A stretch of 64,000 bases of DNA, from assembly GCA_034414595.1 (NCBI GenBank), contig DAOULY010000012.1:173167-237166 (forward strand). The letters are read 5' to 3'. Both the position numbers and the translations under genes were made by a program. The notes below the pieces were generated by a model. That model was given only the letters and a program-made list of their open reading frames with translations, searched no databases and had not been told where the DNA came from. Below, one piece after another: positions 8,220 through 16,099 of this stretch (position 1 is its first letter; every line of letters starts with the position of its first letter). The DNA is from DAOULY01 sp034414595. GTDB lineage: Bacteria > Chloroflexota > Dehalococcoidia > SZUA-161 > JAUWZY01.

Positions 8220-8534
8220 ATGAAGATTCGAAAAGGAGACGAGGTAGTTGTGATCACGGGCAAGGATCGGGGGAGGAAAGGAAAAGTGAGGCAAGCCCTT
8301 CCCAGAGAGAATCGTGTGGAGGTGGAAGGCATTAACATGATCAAACGCCACATGAAGCCTCGGGGACAGGCAAAAAAGGCAGGGATCATCGAACGTGAGG
8401 CAGCAATAAATCTGGACAATATAATGCTCATCTGTCCAAAATGCCACATGCCAGCTCGTGTTGGCTTTCAATTCCTCGATGACGGGAGGAAGATCCGGGT
8501 ATGCAAAAAATGCCTTGAGGCTATCGATTCATGA
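8220..8534 (+). CDS. rplX: 50S ribosomal protein uL24
   Basis: The 104-residue protein has the KOW motif at its start (KGDEVVVITGKDRGRKGKV) and GINMIKRHMKP. It has a four-cysteine knuckle at its end (CPKCH ... CKKC), the zinc-binding form common in Gram-positive and Chloroflexi uL24. uL24 is the second initiator of 50S assembly. It starts directly after the rplN stop and overlaps rplE by 4 bases. Confidence 0.96.
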   Translation: MKIRKGDEVVVITGKDRGRKGKVRQALPRENRVEVEGINMIKRHMKPRGQAKKAGIIEREAAINLDNIMLICPKCHMPARVGFQFLDDGRKIRVCKKCLEAIDS

Positions 8535-9076
8535 CTTCCAGGCTAAAACAGAGATATCAAGAGCAGATCGTGCCCCAGCTGATACGAGAATTTAATTATC
8601 GGAACCCGATGCAGGTGCCACGGCTGGAGAAAATAGTGCTTAACATCGGGCTCGGGGAAGCAACACAAAATCCCAAAGCTTTGGAGGCGGCAAGCAACGA
8701 CTTGGCCCTGATCTCCGGGCAACACCCGATAACTACCAAGGCTGAGAAGTCCATCGCTGGCTTCCGCTTGCGCAAAGGAGTTACTATCGGCACCATGGTC
8801 ACCTTGCGTGGCAACAGGATGTACCATTTCCTGGATAAGCTGGTCAATGCAGTCCTGCCACGCATACGAGACTTTCAGGGCACTCCCAGGAATTCATTCG
8901 ATGGCTGGGGCAACTATTCACTAGGGCTCAAGGAGCAGATTTACTTCCCCGAGATAGATTATGACAAGATCGATAAAGCCCGCGGGCTTCAGGTCTCCAT
9001 TGTGACCACGGCCAAAAGCGATGAGGAGGGCCAACGATTGTTAGAGCTCCTGGGCATGCCGTTCTCGAGGAAATGA
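8531..9076 (+). CDS. rplE: 50S ribosomal protein uL5
   Basis: The 181-residue product shows the uL5 motifs VPRLEKIVLNIGLGEA, RLRKGVTIGTMVTLRG and FPEIDYDKI. uL5 binds 5S rRNA in the central protuberance and contacts P-site tRNA. Length is normal (~180). It is coupled to rplX by an ATGA overlap and followed by rpsZ after 1 base. Confidence 0.96.
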   Translation: MTSRLKQRYQEQIVPQLIREFNYRNPMQVPRLEKIVLNIGLGEATQNPKALEAASNDLALISGQHPITTKAEKSIAGFRLRKGVTIGTMVTLRGNRMYHFLDKLVNAVLPRIRDFQGTPRNSFDGWGNYSLGLKEQIYFPEIDYDKIDKARGLQVSIVTTAKSDEEGQRLLELLGMPFSRK

Positions 9077-9077
9077 C

Positions 9078-9263
9078 ATGGCTAAGACATCAAAGATAGT
9101 AAAATCACAAAGGTCGCCGAAGTATGCAGTGCGGCATCGCAACCGCTGCCAACTCTGCGGCCGGCCTCGAGCTTATATTCGCATGTTTGGCCTGTGCCGC
9201 ATCTGCTTCAGAAAATTAGCGCTCGAGGGTCAACTCCCGGGAGTGAGGAAATCGAGTTGGTGA
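9078..9263 (+). CDS. rpsZ: 30S ribosomal protein uS14, zinc-binding type Z
   Basis: The 61-residue short form has the four-cysteine zinc knuckle CQLCG ... CRIC and ends in the invariant GVRKSSW. This is the C+ form, as opposed to the ~100-residue zinc-free form that some bacteria use under zinc limitation. uS14 assembles late in the 30S head. A 10-base gap separates it from rpsH. Confidence 0.96.
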   Translation: MAKTSKIVKSQRSPKYAVRHRNRCQLCGRPRAYIRMFGLCRICFRKLALEGQLPGVRKSSW

Positions 9264-9273
9264 GGCAAGCACC

Positions 9274-9675
9274 ATGAGCACCACTGATCCTATTGCTGAT
9301 ATGTTGACCAGAATCAGGAATGCCATCATGGCCCGTCATGATTTCGTCCTTGTTCCAGCTTCCAAGGTGAAGGTCTCCATTGCCCAGATCCTTAAAGAAG
9401 AAGGATTTATCAGCGACTATGAGATGCTGAAGGGCAACACACCACAGCAGGTGATCAAAATCCAACTCAAATATACTGGCAAGAAGGAGCCGATATTGAC
9501 CGGGCTCAAGCGGGTGAGCAAGCCCGGGCTCAGGGTCTACGTTGGTCGGGGAGAGATCCCCAGAGTCTACCAAGGAGTGGGTGTGGCCATTCTGTCCACC
9601 CCTTCAGGTATAATGACTGGGAAGCAAGCTTGGCGTAAGGGAGTTGGTGGCGAGGTCTTGTGTTATGTATGGTAA
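9274..9675 (+). CDS. rpsH: 30S ribosomal protein uS8
   Basis: The 133-residue protein carries the DPIADMLTRIRNA start and the C-terminal GVAILSTPSGIMTGKQAWRKGVGGEVLCYVW signature (quoted here only to its first part as key residues STPSGIMT and GGEVLCYVW). uS8 organises the central domain of 16S rRNA. In E. coli it represses the spc operon. No obvious S8-like mRNA target was recognised here. Confidence 0.96.
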   Translation: MSTTDPIADMLTRIRNAIMARHDFVLVPASKVKVSIAQILKEEGFISDYEMLKGNTPQQVIKIQLKYTGKKEPILTGLKRVSKPGLRVYVGRGEIPRVYQGVGVAILSTPSGIMTGKQAWRKGVGGEVLCYVW

Positions 9676-9686
9676 CGGAGGTGTCG

Positions 9687-10238
9687 GTGTCCAGAGTGGG
9701 GACAAAGCCAATACCACTCCCTAAAGGGGTTGAGGTCAGCATCAAGGGCCACCAAATCACGGTTAAAGGCCCCCAAGGCGAGCTTACGCGAGCCTTCAGC
9801 CCAGATATGACTGTCACCCTGGAGGACGGAAACCTACTGGTATCTCGACCCTCCGACAACAGAATTCACCGCTCCCTCCATGGCCTTACCAGGAGCCTGT
9901 TGGCTAACATGGTGGAAGGAGTGAGCAACGGATTCCGCAAGAGCCTGGAGCTGGTGGGAATGGGCTATCGAGCCCAGAAATCGGGGGATAAGTTAGTGTT
10001 ACAGGTAGGATATACCCACCCCGTGGAGATCACCCCACCCCCGGGCATCTCGCTTGCTGTTGAAGGCACCAACCGGGTCATTGTTTCCGGCGTTGACAAA
10101 CAGCTGGTGGGCCAGCTGGCAGCAGAGATCCGGGCGGTGAAGCCTCCCAATTCCTACGTGGGGAAGGGTATCAGATACTCTGGCGAGTTGGTCCGGCTCA
10201 AGCCAGGAAAGTCAGGCAAGATGGGGAGAAGAAGGTAG
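9687..10238 (+). CDS. rplF: 50S ribosomal protein uL6
   Basis: Starting from GTG 9687 the protein is 183 residues and reads MSRVGTKPIPLPKG, the expected uL6 start. A GGAGG ribosome site at 9678-9682 sits 4 bases upstream. Two in-frame earlier starts (TTG 9660, GTG 9681) are less likely. The C-terminal motif PPNSYVGKGIRYSGE is present. uL6 lies near the factor-binding site. Confidence 0.95.
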   Translation: MSRVGTKPIPLPKGVEVSIKGHQITVKGPQGELTRAFSPDMTVTLEDGNLLVSRPSDNRIHRSLHGLTRSLLANMVEGVSNGFRKSLELVGMGYRAQKSGDKLVLQVGYTHPVEITPPPGISLAVEGTNRVIVSGVDKQLVGQLAAEIRAVKPPNSYVGKGIRYSGELVRLKPGKSGKMGRRR

Positions 10239-10592
10239 ATGCCCTTGAAGGCGAGACAAAGGAGGCATATCAGGCTCAGGAAGAAGGTGACAGGGACACC
10301 AGCACGACCACGCCTTTGCATCTTTCGCAGCCTGAAGCACATTTATGCCCAGCTCATAGACGACAAAGCTGGACACACCGTAGCCTCAGCGTCAACCCTC
10401 GACCCCGAGATCAAAGCCACGGCCCAGGGACTGCCCAAGATGGAAAAAGCTAAATTGGTGGGGGCTTTGATCGCAAAACGAGCCCTAGCTCAGGGGCTCG
10501 GTCAAGTGGTCTTTGACCGCGGCGGCTATAAATATCATGGCCGGGCCAAGCATCTGGCCGATGCTGCCCGAGAGACAGGCTTAGAGTTTTGA
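10239..10592 (+). CDS. rplR: 50S ribosomal protein uL18
   Basis: The 117-residue protein has the basic RQRRHIRLRKKVTGTPARPRL-type N-terminus (in part), the SLKHIYAQLIDD segment and the C-terminal VVFDRGGYKYHGR motif. uL18 binds 5S rRNA with uL5 and uL25. The start is directly after the rplF stop. Confidence 0.96.
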   Translation: MPLKARQRRHIRLRKKVTGTPARPRLCIFRSLKHIYAQLIDDKAGHTVASASTLDPEIKATAQGLPKMEKAKLVGALIAKRALAQGLGQVVFDRGGYKYHGRAKHLADAARETGLEF

Positions 10593-10594
10593 CA

Positions 10595-11077
10595 ATGGAA
10601 AGAATAGACATAGATGAGTTGAATCTCACCGAGAAGCTCGTTGATATCAGGCGAGTGGCTAAAACCGTGGCTGGGGGCCGCCGTTTCAGCTTCAGCGCCC
10701 TGATGGTAGTCGGGGATGGCCAAGGTCACGTCGGCGCCGCTTTGGGTCATGGAAGGGAAGTGCCTGAGGCCATCAGAAAGGCTGGGACCAGAGCCAAGAA
10801 GAACCTGATTCAAGTGCCACTGGTGGGCAGCACCATCCCACACAGCATAACAACTAAGTCGGGAGCGGCCAAGGTTTTCCTGAGACCAGCGTCCCCGGGA
10901 ACAGGAGTCATCGCAGGACAAGCAGTGAGAGCCGTGGTCGAAGCTGCCGGCATCAAGGATATCTTGACGAAGTCCTTGGGCAGTTCTAACCCAATAAATG
11001 TGGTCAAGGCCACCATGCTGGCCCTGAGCCAGCTCAAATCGCAAGATAAGGAGCTGATAAGGCGGGGGTTAAAGTGA
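10595..11077 (+). CDS. rpsE: 30S ribosomal protein uS5
   Basis: From ATG 10595 the product is 160 residues, with the double-stranded RNA-binding N-domain (DIRRVAKTVAGGRRFSF), the GDGQGHVGAALGHGREV loop and the HSITTKSGAAKVFLRPA region. uS5 affects decoding accuracy. The TTG two codons earlier overlaps the rplR stop and is less likely. It overlaps rplO directly, so rpmD, which normally stands between them, is missing. Confidence 0.96.
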   Translation: MERIDIDELNLTEKLVDIRRVAKTVAGGRRFSFSALMVVGDGQGHVGAALGHGREVPEAIRKAGTRAKKNLIQVPLVGSTIPHSITTKSGAAKVFLRPASPGTGVIAGQAVRAVVEAAGIKDILTKSLGSSNPINVVKATMLALSQLKSQDKELIRRGLK

Positions 11078-11517
11078 GGCAAAATGAGCTGACCCCAGCC
11101 CCGGGAGCGAAACGGAGAAGAAAAAGAGTTGGCCGCGGCGATGGCAGCGGCCACGGTACCTACTCCAGCCGCGGACTCAAAGGACAGAAGTCCCGCTCCG
11201 GAAGCAAGATCCATCCCCTTTTCGAGGGCGGTCAGACCCCCTTGTCCCAGCGCCTGCCCAAGAAGCGTGGCTTTACCAACATTTTCAAGAAGGAATATGT
11301 CGCCGTCAATCTGAGGAGCCTGGGCATCTTTAACGAAGGTGCTGAGGTGACACCGGAGAGTATGGTGGCCGCCGGGCTGGCCAAGTCGGTCAAGAAGCCG
11401 ATAAAGGTCTTGGGCGACGGTGAGATTCGCCATCCCTTGCTGATAAAGGCCAATAAGTTCTCCGAGATGGCCAAAAGGAAAATCGAGGCCGCCGGGGGCA
11501 AGGCTATTGAGGTTTAG
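11074..11517 (+). CDS. rplO: 50S ribosomal protein uL15
   Basis: The 147-residue product starts with GTG inside a GTGA overlap with rpsE. It has the glycine-rich GRGDGSGHGTYSSRG region, GQKSRSG, and FEGGQTPLSQRLPKKRGF. uL15 is a late 50S protein running deep into 23S rRNA. The C-terminal domain (LADKIKV-like repeats) is typical. secY follows after 2 bases. Confidence 0.96.
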   Translation: MRQNELTPAPGAKRRRKRVGRGDGSGHGTYSSRGLKGQKSRSGSKIHPLFEGGQTPLSQRLPKKRGFTNIFKKEYVAVNLRSLGIFNEGAEVTPESMVAAGLAKSVKKPIKVLGDGEIRHPLLIKANKFSEMAKRKIEAAGGKAIEV

Positions 11518-11519
11518 TA

Positions 11520-12881
11520 ATGCAACGCGGTAGAAGGTGGACTAGGCCAAAGCTGATCCAGGCTTTCATCGATTCCTGGCGCACTCCCGATCTGAGGCGA
11601 AAGTTACTGTTCACCTTGGCCATTCTGGCCCTATTCCGCTTTCTCGCCAATATCCCAGTACCAGGGGTCAATCCCGATGCATTGAAGGCCGGGATTGAGC
11701 TCGGGCCGCTTTTTGGCCTGTTGGATATCTTCAGTGGCGGTGCCCTGAGGAACGCCAGCATCGTGGCCATGGGAGTCTATCCTTACATTACCGCCTCCAT
11801 CATAATGCAGCTTCTGGTGCCCATCATCCCCAAGCTGCAGATGCTATCCAAGGAAGGCGAGGCAGGGAGAAGGAAGCTAAACCAGTATACCTTCTGGCTG
11901 ACCGTACCTATGGCTATGCTACAATCCTATGGGATGTTAGTAATCTTCTCTCAAGGTATCCTTGGCGGCCTCGTGCCCCTCACCACACCACCGTGGCCGA
12001 TGTCTGGTGGTGATCCCTTGACCACCGTAACCATGATCCTCACCATGACTGCGGGCACCATGTTCCTGGTATGGCTCGGGGAGCGCATCACGGAAAAAGG
12101 CATCGGCAACGGCATCTCGATCATAATCTTCGGTGGCATCATCGCCAAGCTGCCGGAAAGTGTCTGGCGCAGCTATAGCAACGGCTGGGTCGACCTCACC
12201 GTGTTGGTATTATTGATGCTCGCCATCACGCTTTTGGTAGTGTTCGTTTATGAGGGTCATCGCCGCATCCCGGTGCAATACTCCAGAAGCACCTTTCGCG
12301 GCGGCCGCATGTATCGCCAAACCGGGGGCACGCATATCCCGCTCCGGGTCAATTCAGCGGGGATGATACCACTGATCTTCGCCATGTCGTTAATACTAAT
12401 GCCCGGCATGATCGCCGGCTGGTTTGCCGCCGGGCCCGACGAAACCCAAAACTTCGCCAATTCGGTGGTAAACTTCTTCAGCCCGACAGGTACCGCTGGC
12501 GGCTCCCCGTACTGGATCATCTATTTCCTGCTCGTGGTCGGCTTTACCTTCTTCTATACCATGACGGTCTTCCAGCAGCAGAACCTACCTGAGACCCTGC
12601 AACGCCAAGGAGGGTTCATCCCGGGAATCCGGCCCGGGAAGCCCACTGCCGATTATCTGAATCGTGTGCTGACCAGAATCACTTGGGGCGGGGCCCTGTT
12701 CTTGGGACTGGTGGCCATAATGCCCCTGTTCGCCTCCTTGGCCACTGGAGCCTCGGCTGACACTTCAGTCATGATCCTGTCGAGCGCCGGACTCCTAATC
12801 GTCGTCGGGGTGGTTCTGGACACAATGAGACAGCTTGAGGCCGAGCTATTAATGCGTCACTACGAGGGGTTCATGAAATGA
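11520..12881 (+). CDS. secY: Protein translocase subunit SecY
   Basis: The 453-residue polytopic membrane protein shows the family pattern: a first helix after DLRRKLLFTLAIL, the plug region with GALRNASIVAMGVYPYITASI, GNGISIIIFGGI, and cytoplasmic loop RRIPVQYSRS. A later loop has FFYTMTVFQQQNLPETLQRQGGFIPGIRPGK (in part). About ten membrane segments are apparent. SecY forms the Sec channel with SecE and SecG. It overlaps adk by 4 bases, the standard spc-operon end. Confidence 0.97.
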   Translation: MQRGRRWTRPKLIQAFIDSWRTPDLRRKLLFTLAILALFRFLANIPVPGVNPDALKAGIELGPLFGLLDIFSGGALRNASIVAMGVYPYITASIIMQLLVPIIPKLQMLSKEGEAGRRKLNQYTFWLTVPMAMLQSYGMLVIFSQGILGGLVPLTTPPWPMSGGDPLTTVTMILTMTAGTMFLVWLGERITEKGIGNGISIIIFGGIIAKLPESVWRSYSNGWVDLTVLVLLMLAITLLVVFVYEGHRRIPVQYSRSTFRGGRMYRQTGGTHIPLRVNSAGMIPLIFAMSLILMPGMIAGWFAAGPDETQNFANSVVNFFSPTGTAGGSPYWIIYFLLVVGFTFFYTMTVFQQQNLPETLQRQGGFIPGIRPGKPTADYLNRVLTRITWGGALFLGLVAIMPLFASLATGASADTSVMILSSAGLLIVVGVVLDTMRQLEAELLMRHYEGFMK

Positions 12882-13513
12882 AGATTATAATCTTAGGCGC
12901 CCCGGGTGCCGGCAAGGGAACCCAGGCCGCGCTCCTGGCCAAGGAGCTGGGACTGGCCCATATCGCCTCCGGAGACCTGTTCCGTCAGGCGCTGGAGAGA
13001 GGCGATGAGCTGGGCACCCTGGCCCAGTCCTATATGCAGCAGGGTCTCTTAGTCCCAGATGAGGTTGTGATCAAGATGGTGCTGCAGCGCATAGCTTCCC
13101 CAGATTGTGAACGTGGCTTCATCCTGGACGGCTTTCCCAGAACATTAGAGCAGGCACAAGCACTGGACCAGGCCCTGGGGGCAGAGAGCGTTGACAAAGC
13201 ATTGTACATCGAGGTTTCAGATGAGGAGCTGGTGAGAAGGCTCGGCGGGCGCTGGCTCTGCCGCAATTGCCAGGCACCATATCATATGACTAACAATCCA
13301 CCGCAGCAGCCTGGGCGCTGTGATCATTGTGGCGGCGAACTCTACCAGCGTGCCGATGACACTGAGGAGACAGTGAGGAAACGAATCGAGGTCTATCTGG
13401 TTCAAACTGCGCCCCTCATCGACTACTATGCCAAAGCCGGCAAATTGGTCCGGGTCAATGGCGAGCAGGATATCGATGCCGTGGCCCGGGATTTGCTCGC
13501 CGCCTTCAAATAG
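12878..13513 (+). CDS. adk: Adenylate kinase, zinc-LID type
   Basis: This 211-residue enzyme converts ATP + AMP to 2 ADP. The P-loop GAPGAGKGTQ is at 7-16 and the nucleotide-binding DGFPRT at 84-89. The LID domain carries four cysteines (C128, C131, C148, C151) expected to bind structural zinc. It is coupled to secY by an ATGA overlap. A 11-base gap leads to map. Confidence 0.97.
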   Translation: MKIIILGAPGAGKGTQAALLAKELGLAHIASGDLFRQALERGDELGTLAQSYMQQGLLVPDEVVIKMVLQRIASPDCERGFILDGFPRTLEQAQALDQALGAESVDKALYIEVSDEELVRRLGGRWLCRNCQAPYHMTNNPPQQPGRCDHCGGELYQRADDTEETVRKRIEVYLVQTAPLIDYYAKAGKLVRVNGEQDIDAVARDLLAAFK

Positions 13514-13524
13514 AAAGCAAAAGC

Positions 13525-14274
13525 ATGGGAATAATTATCAAGACGTCCGAGGAAATCGCAGCCATGCAGGAGGCAGGACGTGTTGTAGCTGCTGTCCTCG
13601 CCGCTTTGACCAAGGCGATAGCGCCGGGCATTACCACCGCAGAGCTGGATGCCATTGCCATGGAGGAGTTCAAACGCCATGGGGCTATCCCCTCGTTCAA
13701 AGGCTATCGGGGTTTTCCCGCCTCTATCTGCGTCTCGGTGAACGATGAGGTGGTCCACGGCATTCCTGGGAAGCGGGTGCTCCAGGAGGGGGATCTGGTG
13801 GCCCTTGATGTCGGTGCCATTGTTAACGGCTTCCAGGGCGATGCCGCAGTGACCGTTGCTGTGGGACAGATTGACACCGAAGCACAAAGGCTCCTCGATG
13901 TCGGCCAAGGAGCATTGAATGCAGGCATCGCCGCCGCTCGCCATGGAGCCTGGCTCGGTGATGTCTCAGCCGCGATCCAGTCCTACGTTGAATCACGCGG
14001 TTTCTCCGTGGTCCGAGAATATGTGGGCCACGGCATTGGCCGCGAGATGCACGAAGATCCACAGATCCCTAATTTCGGCTCCCCGGGACAGGGGCCCAAG
14101 CTGCAAAACAACATGACTCTGGCCTTAGAGCCCATGGTCAATGCCGGGGGCTGGCGCACCAAGGTGAAGTCCGATAACTGGACAGTGGTCACCGCCGATG
14201 GCAGCCTATCCGTTCATTTCGAGCACACAATCGCTGTCAATGGCTCCGAGCCCAAGGTATTGACGAAGCTCTAG
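13525..14274 (+). CDS. map: Methionine aminopeptidase, type I
   Basis: The 249-residue enzyme removes N-terminal methionine from new proteins. The five metal ligands of the family are visible in LDVGAIVNGFQGDAAV (two Asp), GHGIGREMHEDP (His), ALEPMV (Glu) and VHFEHTIAV (Glu). Position between adk and infA is the usual one. The 3' end of the gene contains a possible promoter for infA. Confidence 0.97.
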   Translation: MGIIIKTSEEIAAMQEAGRVVAAVLAALTKAIAPGITTAELDAIAMEEFKRHGAIPSFKGYRGFPASICVSVNDEVVHGIPGKRVLQEGDLVALDVGAIVNGFQGDAAVTVAVGQIDTEAQRLLDVGQGALNAGIAAARHGAWLGDVSAAIQSYVESRGFSVVREYVGHGIGREMHEDPQIPNFGSPGQGPKLQNNMTLALEPMVNAGGWRTKVKSDNWTVVTADGSLSVHFEHTIAVNGSEPKVLTKL

Positions 14275-14288
14275 ATTAGATGCATTAT
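14260..14288 (+). promoter_or_regulatory. Possible internal promoter for infA
   Basis: TTGACG (14260-14265) and CATTAT (14283-14288) are separated by 17 bases, with AT-rich TATATAAA just behind. The predicted start is within about 5 bases of the infA ATG, and infA has no Shine-Dalgarno sequence. That would give a leaderless or nearly leaderless mRNA. The -10 match is only moderate. Confidence 0.35.
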
Positions 14289-14299
14289 ATAAAGCGTAT

Positions 14300-14518
14300 A
14301 TGCCAAAAAAGGACACTATCGAAGTCGAAGGCACGGTGGTCGAGCCCCTGCCCAATGCTATGTTCCGGGTGGAGCTTCCCAATGGTCACATTGTGCTGGC
14401 CCATGCGTCGGGCAAGATGCGGAAGCATTTCATCAGGATCGTGCGTGGAGATAGGGTTCTAGTGGAGCTTTCCCCCTATGACTTGAGTCGGGGGCGGATC
14501 ACCTACCGCTTTCGCTAA
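14300..14518 (+). CDS. infA: Translation initiation factor IF-1
   Basis: The 72-residue OB-fold protein has the family length, MPKKDTIEVEGTVVE start, and FRVELPNGHIVLAHASGKMRKHFIRI (key residues PNGH and GKMRKHFIR). IF-1 blocks the ribosomal A site during initiation. No ribosome-binding site is visible upstream of ATG 14300; see the candidate promoter just before it. Confidence 0.96.
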   Translation: MPKKDTIEVEGTVVEPLPNAMFRVELPNGHIVLAHASGKMRKHFIRIVRGDRVLVELSPYDLSRGRITYRFR

Positions 14519-14530
14519 GGAAATGCTATA

Positions 14531-14644
14531 ATGAAGGTTCAGGCCTCTGTGAAACGGCGCTGTGAAAAATGTAAGATTGTAAGGCGCAAAGGCGTCGTTA
14601 GGGTAATATGCAAGAATCCAAGACATAAGCAAAGGCAGGGTTAA
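14531..14644 (+). CDS. rpmJ: 50S ribosomal protein bL36
   Basis: A 37-residue reading frame begins MKVQASVKRRCEKCK and ends VICKNPRHKQRQG, the canonical bL36 with a C-C-C-H zinc site (CEKC, then C27 and H32). It is too short for many gene finders. It lies 12 bases after infA and 1 base before rpsM, exactly where bL36 belongs. A GGAAATGCTATA stretch precedes the start. Confidence 0.96.
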   Translation: MKVQASVKRRCEKCKIVRRKGVVRVICKNPRHKQRQG

Positions 14645-14645
14645 C

Positions 14646-15035
14646 ATGCCACGCATTGCTGGAGTCGATATCCCGAAGGACAAGCGTGTTGAGATCTCGC
14701 TACGCTACATATATGGTATCGGCCCCAGTTTGAGCCAGAGGATTCTGACCCAAACCGGCATCAGTCCAGATACCAAGGTCAACGACCTCGGCGATGACGA
14801 ATTGAACCGCATCCGCGAGGCCGTCGATCGAGAATACAAAGTTGAAGGTGACCTTAAGAAGGAGGTAACCTTCAACATCAAGCGGCTCATTGAGATCGGC
14901 AGCTACCGAGGGCTAAGGCATCGCCGCGGGCTGCCAGTTCGGGGGCAAAGAACCAAAACCAATGCCCGGACCAAGCGCGGGGCGCGCAAGACCGTAGCCG
15001 GCAGAGGACGCCGCCGCGGCATATCTAAGAAGTAA
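14646..15035 (+). CDS. rpsM: 30S ribosomal protein uS13
   Basis: The 129-residue product has the MPRIAGVDIPKDKRVEISLRYIYGIG start, split here into key parts IAGVDIP and YIYGIG. The C-terminal GLPVRGQRTKTNARTKRG contacts P-site tRNA. uS13 forms head bridges B1a and B1b. The length is normal. Confidence 0.97.
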   Translation: MPRIAGVDIPKDKRVEISLRYIYGIGPSLSQRILTQTGISPDTKVNDLGDDELNRIREAVDREYKVEGDLKKEVTFNIKRLIEIGSYRGLRHRRGLPVRGQRTKTNARTKRGARKTVAGRGRRRGISKK

Positions 15036-15057
15036 TTAAGAAGTAATGAGGTAGGAT

Positions 15058-15450
15058 GTGGCCAAGAAAAAGCCATCTCGAGTGAAAAGGCGAGAGCGCA
15101 AGGGAATAGTCCGAGGGCGAGCCTATATCCAGTCCACGTTCAACAACACCATCATTACCCTCACCGATCCCCAGGGGAATGTCATCGTCTGGGGCAGCTC
15201 GGGCACCAGTGGATTCAAGGGGGCACGCAAGGGGACTGCCTTCGCCGCTCAAAGGGCTGCCGAGGCCACAGCACGACGGGGAATGGAGCACGGGCTCCGA
15301 CAAGTAGATGTCTATGTGAGAGGCCCTGGAAGCGGCCGGGAGGCTGCAATCCGCACCCTCCAGTCAACTGGGCTCAACATCCTCAGCATCAGGGACGTGA
15401 CACCTATCCCACACAACGGCTGTCGCCCACCCAAAAAGAGGCGGGTATAA
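15058..15450 (+). CDS. rpsK: 30S ribosomal protein uS11
   Basis: The 130-residue protein starts at GTG 15058, preceded by GAGGTAGGA. It contains FNNTIITLTDPQGNVI, GFKGARKGTAFAAQ, and the C-terminal DVTPIPHNGCRPPKKRRV. uS11 forms the 30S platform at the mRNA exit. Upstream is a 22-base gap with a short AAGAAGTAATTAAGAAGTAA duplication. Confidence 0.96.
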   Translation: MAKKKPSRVKRRERKGIVRGRAYIQSTFNNTIITLTDPQGNVIVWGSSGTSGFKGARKGTAFAAQRAAEATARRGMEHGLRQVDVYVRGPGSGREAAIRTLQSTGLNILSIRDVTPIPHNGCRPPKKRRV

Positions 15451-15464
15451 CAGGAGGTATGGAA

Positions 15465-16088
15465 ATGGCCCGCTATACAGGGCCGGTTTGCCGACTGTGT
15501 CGGCGCCAAGGAGAAAAGTTATTCCTTAAGGGAGAGAAGTGCTATACCCCAAAGTGCCCCGAGGAAAAGCGGCATGTCCCTCCCGGGCAACATCAGCGCC
15601 CCCGCAAGCTATCGGAATACGGCATCAGGCTCAAGGAGAAACAGAAAGCTCGACATATCTACGGGGTGTTTGAGCGTCAGTTCCGCCGCCACTTTGCCAA
15701 GGCCAAGAAGCAACCAGGGCTCAGCGGGGAGAACTTGCTCAAGATTCTTGAGCTCAGACTGGACAACGTGGTCTATCGCCTTGGCTTCGCCGACTCCCGC
15801 AAGCAAGCAAGACAACTGGTGCGGCACGGGCACTTCGACGTCAACGGGCGCAAAGTCAATGTGCCATCATATTTAGTCAAGCGGGGAGACGCCATCACGT
15901 GGAAGGAGAGAAGCAAGAAACTGGTGCACTATGACAAAACAGCCCGAGAGCTTGGCAGCAGATCGGTGCCTCCTTGGCTGGGACTGGATACTGAGAACAT
16001 CGCCGGGAGTGTGATAGCCGAGCCAAGCCGCGGAGATATTGATTCCATCATCGATGAACATCTCATCGTAGAATACTACTCCAGGTAG
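15465..16088 (+). CDS. rpsD: 30S ribosomal protein uS4
   Basis: From ATG 15465 the protein is 207 residues. AGGAGG at 15452-15457 is 7 bases away, while it would be too close to the other in-frame ATG at 15459. It begins MARYTGPVCRLCRRQG and has CYTPKCP, together a zinc-binding four-cysteine form. The S4 RNA-binding domain is present as RLDNVVYRLGFADSRKQARQLVRHGH (key residues NVVYRLGFA). uS4 starts 30S body assembly. Confidence 0.96.
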   Translation: MARYTGPVCRLCRRQGEKLFLKGEKCYTPKCPEEKRHVPPGQHQRPRKLSEYGIRLKEKQKARHIYGVFERQFRRHFAKAKKQPGLSGENLLKILELRLDNVVYRLGFADSRKQARQLVRHGHFDVNGRKVNVPSYLVKRGDAITWKERSKKLVHYDKTARELGSRSVPPWLGLDTENIAGSVIAEPSRGDIDSIIDEHLIVEYYSR

Positions 16089-16099
16089 GAGGCAAGACC

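Noticed and set aside
15036..15057. Tandem AAGAAGTAAT between rpsM and rpsK
   Set aside because: A short duplication of the stop region; no sign of function beyond spacing.
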